Below the pieces are notes generated by a model. It had not been told where the DNA came from. It worked only from the letters and a program-made list of their open reading frames with translations, and did not search any database. The position numbers were made by a program, and so were the translations under genes. A DNA stretch of 6,669 nucleotides from Rubrivirga litoralis (GTDB lineage Bacteria; Bacteroidota; Rhodothermia; Rhodothermales; Rubricoccaceae): positions 1 to 6,669 of the forward strand of contig NZ_JAVRHT010000065.1 in the NCBI RefSeq assembly GCF_031846415.1, in the 5' to 3' direction. Positions 4,704 to 6,669 of this stretch are shown one piece after another. The stretch's first letter is position 1, and every line of letters starts with the position of its first letter.

Positions 4704-6635
4704 ATGGCCCTCCTCACGTTCGACCGCGTCCTCAAGGACTACGGCACCAAGCCGCTCCTCGACGACGTCTCGTTCGTCGTCGAGGCCGACGAGAAGGTGG
4801 GCGTGATCGGCGCCAACGGGTCGGGCAAGACGACGCTGCTGCGGCTGGCCGCCGGCGTCGAACGGCCCGACGGCGGGCGCGTGCTCCAGGCGAGCGGCGC
4901 GCGCGTCGGGTTCCTCCCGCAGCGGCCCGACTTCGACGACGGCCAGACCGTGCTCGACGCCGTGTTCGCCGGCGAGGGGCCGTCGATGCAGCTGTTGCGC
5001 GACTACGAGGCGGCCGTCCACGCCCTCGAACAACACCCGGACGACGCCGAGCGCGTGACGGAGATGACGCGCCTCGCCGCCCGCCTCGACGCCGTGGGCG
5101 GGTGGGACCTGGAGGCCCAGGCGCGGGCCGTCCTCGACCGCCTCGACATCACCGACACCGACGCCCTCGTGGGCACGCTGAGCGGCGGCCAGCGCAAACG
5201 TGTAGCCCTCGCGCGCGTGCTCGTCGAGCGGCCCGACCTCCTCATCCTGGACGAGCCGACCAACCACCTCGACGCCGAGACCGTCGGCTGGCTCGAGGGC
5301 TTCCTCTCGGCGTGGACCGGCGCGCTCCTCCTCGTCACGCACGACCGCTACTTCCTCGACCGCGTCACGAACCGGATGCTCGAGGTCGGGGGCGGAGCGG
5401 TCACGCGCTACGTCGGAAGCTACTCGGACTACCTGGAGCAGAAGGCGGCGCAAGAAGTGGTTGAGGCCGCCGAGGAAGCGAAGCGCGCCAACCTCGCCAA
5501 GCGCGAGCTGGCGTGGCTGCGACGCGGGGCCAAGGCGCGGACCTCGAAGTCGAAGTCGCGCATCGACCGCGCCCACGCGCTCCTCGACGCGGCGCCGGAC
5601 GCGCCCGACGCCGAGATCGAGATCGCCTCGGCGTCGACGCGGCTGGGCAAAAAGGTCGTCGAGCTCCACGGCGTGACGAAGGGGTTTGATGGGCGGACGC
5701 TCATCCGAGACTTCACCTACCTCGTCCCCCGCGGCGACCGGATCGGGATCATCGGGGCCAACGGCTCGGGCAAGACCACGCTGCTGGAGATGATCGCCGG
5801 CCGCCTCGCGCCGGACGCCGGGACCGTCGAGATCGGGCCGACCGTCTCCATCGGCTACTACGACCAGGAAAGCCGCGCGCTGGACGACGACCAGCGCATC
5901 CTCGACTACATCGAGGACGTGGCCGAGAACGTGGTCACGGCCGACGGGAGCGTGATCACGGCGAGCCAGATGCTGGAGCGGTTCCTGTTCCCCCCGAAGC
6001 AGCAGCGGACGCCCATCGGTCTCCTCTCCGGCGGCGAGCGGCGGCGGCTCTACCTGCTCCGCGTGCTCATGGGGGCGCCCAACGTGCTCCTGCTCGACGA
6101 GCCCACGAACGACCTCGACATCCCGACGCTCGTGGCCCTGGAGGACTACCTCGACACGTTCGCCGGCGCGCTCATCACGGTCTCGCACGACCGCTACTTC
6201 CTCGACCGGACGGCCGCTCACCTGTTCCGCATCGGCGAGGGCGGGGCGGTCCGCGAGATCCCCGGCGGCTACAGCGCGTGGCTGGAGATCCAGGCCCGCG
6301 AGGCGGCCGAGGCCGAGCGCGCGGCGAAGTCCCGCCCCGCCCCCGCGGTGTCGGCCCCCGCCCCGCCCGCGCAGAACGGGACGGGCGGGGCGGCGGGCGG
6401 ACCGCAGGCGGGTGGGGCGGCCAAGCTGTCGTACAAGGAAAAGCGGGAGCTGGAGACGGTCGAGGCGCGCATCGCCGAGGCCGAGGCGCGGCAGCCGGAG
6501 CTGGAGGCGGCGCTCGCCGAGCGCGCGACGGACGCCGAGGCGGTCGTGTCGCTCTCCGCCGAGCTCGCGGCGCTCGTCGCCCAGCTAGAGGCCGACGTCG
6601 ATCGCTGGGCCGAGCTCGCCGAGCGGGCGGAGTAA
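4704..6635 (+). CDS. uup: ABC-F ATPase Uup
   Basis: This 643-residue soluble protein has two ABC ATPase domains and no membrane segment. NBD1 has Walker A GANGSGKTT (36-44), Q-loop LPQ (71-73), signature LSGGQ (159-163), Walker B ILDEPTNHLD (181-190, catalytic E184) and H213. The interdomain linker (about 240-320) contains WLRRGAKARTSKSKSR (271-286), the Uup-like form. NBD2 has Walker A GANGSGKTT (351-359), LSGGE (441-445), Walker B LLDEPTNDLD (463-472, E466) and H495. An Ala/Pro/Gly linker (543-574) leads to KLSYKEKRELE (574-584) and a coiled coil to the end, matching the DNA/RNA-binding C-terminal domain that separates Uup from EttA or YheS. All catalytic residues are intact. Uup acts on ribosomes and branched DNA and limits transposon precise excision. 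The ATG at 4704 is where NBD1 homology begins; an in-frame ATG at 4554 adds a low-complexity tail read from the repeat leader. No Shine-Dalgarno is seen. Confidence 0.93.
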   Translation: MALLTFDRVLKDYGTKPLLDDVSFVVEADEKVGVIGANGSGKTTLLRLAAGVERPDGGRVLQASGARVGFLPQRPDFDDGQTVLDAVFAGEGPSMQLLRDYEAAVHALEQHPDDAERVTEMTRLAARLDAVGGWDLEAQARAVLDRLDITDTDALVGTLSGGQRKRVALARVLVERPDLLILDEPTNHLDAETVGWLEGFLSAWTGALLLVTHDRYFLDRVTNRMLEVGGGAVTRYVGSYSDYLEQKAAQEVVEAAEEAKRANLAKRELAWLRRGAKARTSKSKSRIDRAHALLDAAPDAPDAEIEIASASTRLGKKVVELHGVTKGFDGRTLIRDFTYLVPRGDRIGIIGANGSGKTTLLEMIAGRLAPDAGTVEIGPTVSIGYYDQESRALDDDQRILDYIEDVAENVVTADGSVITASQMLERFLFPPKQQRTPIGLLSGGERRRLYLLRVLMGAPNVLLLDEPTNDLDIPTLVALEDYLDTFAGALITVSHDRYFLDRTAAHLFRIGEGGAVREIPGGYSAWLEIQAREAAEAERAAKSRPAPAVSAPAPPAQNGTGGAAGGPQAGGAAKLSYKEKRELETVEARIAEAEARQPELEAALAERATDAEAVVSLSAELAALVAQLEADVDRWAELAERAE

Positions 6636-6669
6636 GGCGGAAGGCGGAAGGCGGAAGGCGGAAGGCGGA
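6634..6669 (+). repeat. Heptamer tandem repeat AAGGCGG starting in the uup stop codon
   Basis: Five perfect, uninterrupted copies of AAGGCGG (6634-6640, 6641-6647, 6648-6654, 6655-6661, 6662-6668) plus one base reach the right edge, so the true length is unknown. The AA of the first copy is the last two bases of the uup TAA stop. A 7-bp unit is not a multiple of three and lies outside the reading frame, so copy-number change would leave Uup intact. Confidence 0.9.

Noticed and set aside
4401..6221. Minus-strand open frame of 606 codons opposite uup
   Set aside because: It is exactly antisense to a strongly conserved ABC-F gene, crosses the tRNA promoter and repeat leader, and shows no recognisable domain. 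Long antisense frames are a by-product of G/C-ending codons at this GC content.

Overview
The window is GC-rich throughout. I count about 62% GC by hand in the poorest stretch, 4079-4311, and the coding regions look higher. The likely source is a high-GC member of the Bacteroidota/Rhodothermota, of the Rhodothermales/Rubricoccaceae kind. Three things suggest this: few starts have a Shine-Dalgarno sequence; several intergenic regions carry matches to the Bacteroidota promoter element TAnnTTTG; and the tRNA promoter also has a TTG-type -33 box at the normal 19-nt spacing. This placement is an inference, not a database result.

Layout, left to right. (1) 103-507 encodes a small GlcG/HbpS-type (DUF336) protein that stands alone. 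(2) 508-703 is intergenic, with a weak -7 element and three short palindromes. (3) 704-1912 is a GT-B, GT4-type glycosyltransferase. It shares a GTGA stop/start overlap with 1909-3039, an integral membrane protein of the LPG-synthase TM/YbhN (UPF0104) family. (4) A hairpin at 3049-3084 and an exact TAGCTTTG -7 element at 3162-3169 separate that pair from an FkbM-type SAM methyltransferase (about 3194-4078). Its N-terminus is uncertain and may contain a one-base frameshift. (5) 4079-4311 has no intact gene, only a faint SCO1/SenC-like relic. (6) A strong bidirectional terminator (4312-4344) is followed by a minus-strand tRNA-Thr(CGT) with encoded CCA and a good promoter at 4441-4473. (7) A leader of interleaved direct and inverted 11-mers (4501-4695) precedes the ABC-F ATPase Uup (4704-6635). 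Heptamer tandem repeats start in the uup stop codon and run off the right edge.

The glycosyltransferase, YbhN-like protein and FkbM methyltransferase could together build, move and methylate a cell-envelope glycolipid. Only the first two are clearly one transcriptional unit. tRNA-Thr and uup are housekeeping translation/DNA-maintenance genes that diverge from a shared 282-base intergenic region. The least explained structure in the window is the uup leader, with its mutually exclusive GC stems and a template-strand G-quadruplex motif next to the start codon. I found no CRISPR array, insertion sequence, phage gene or defence cassette.
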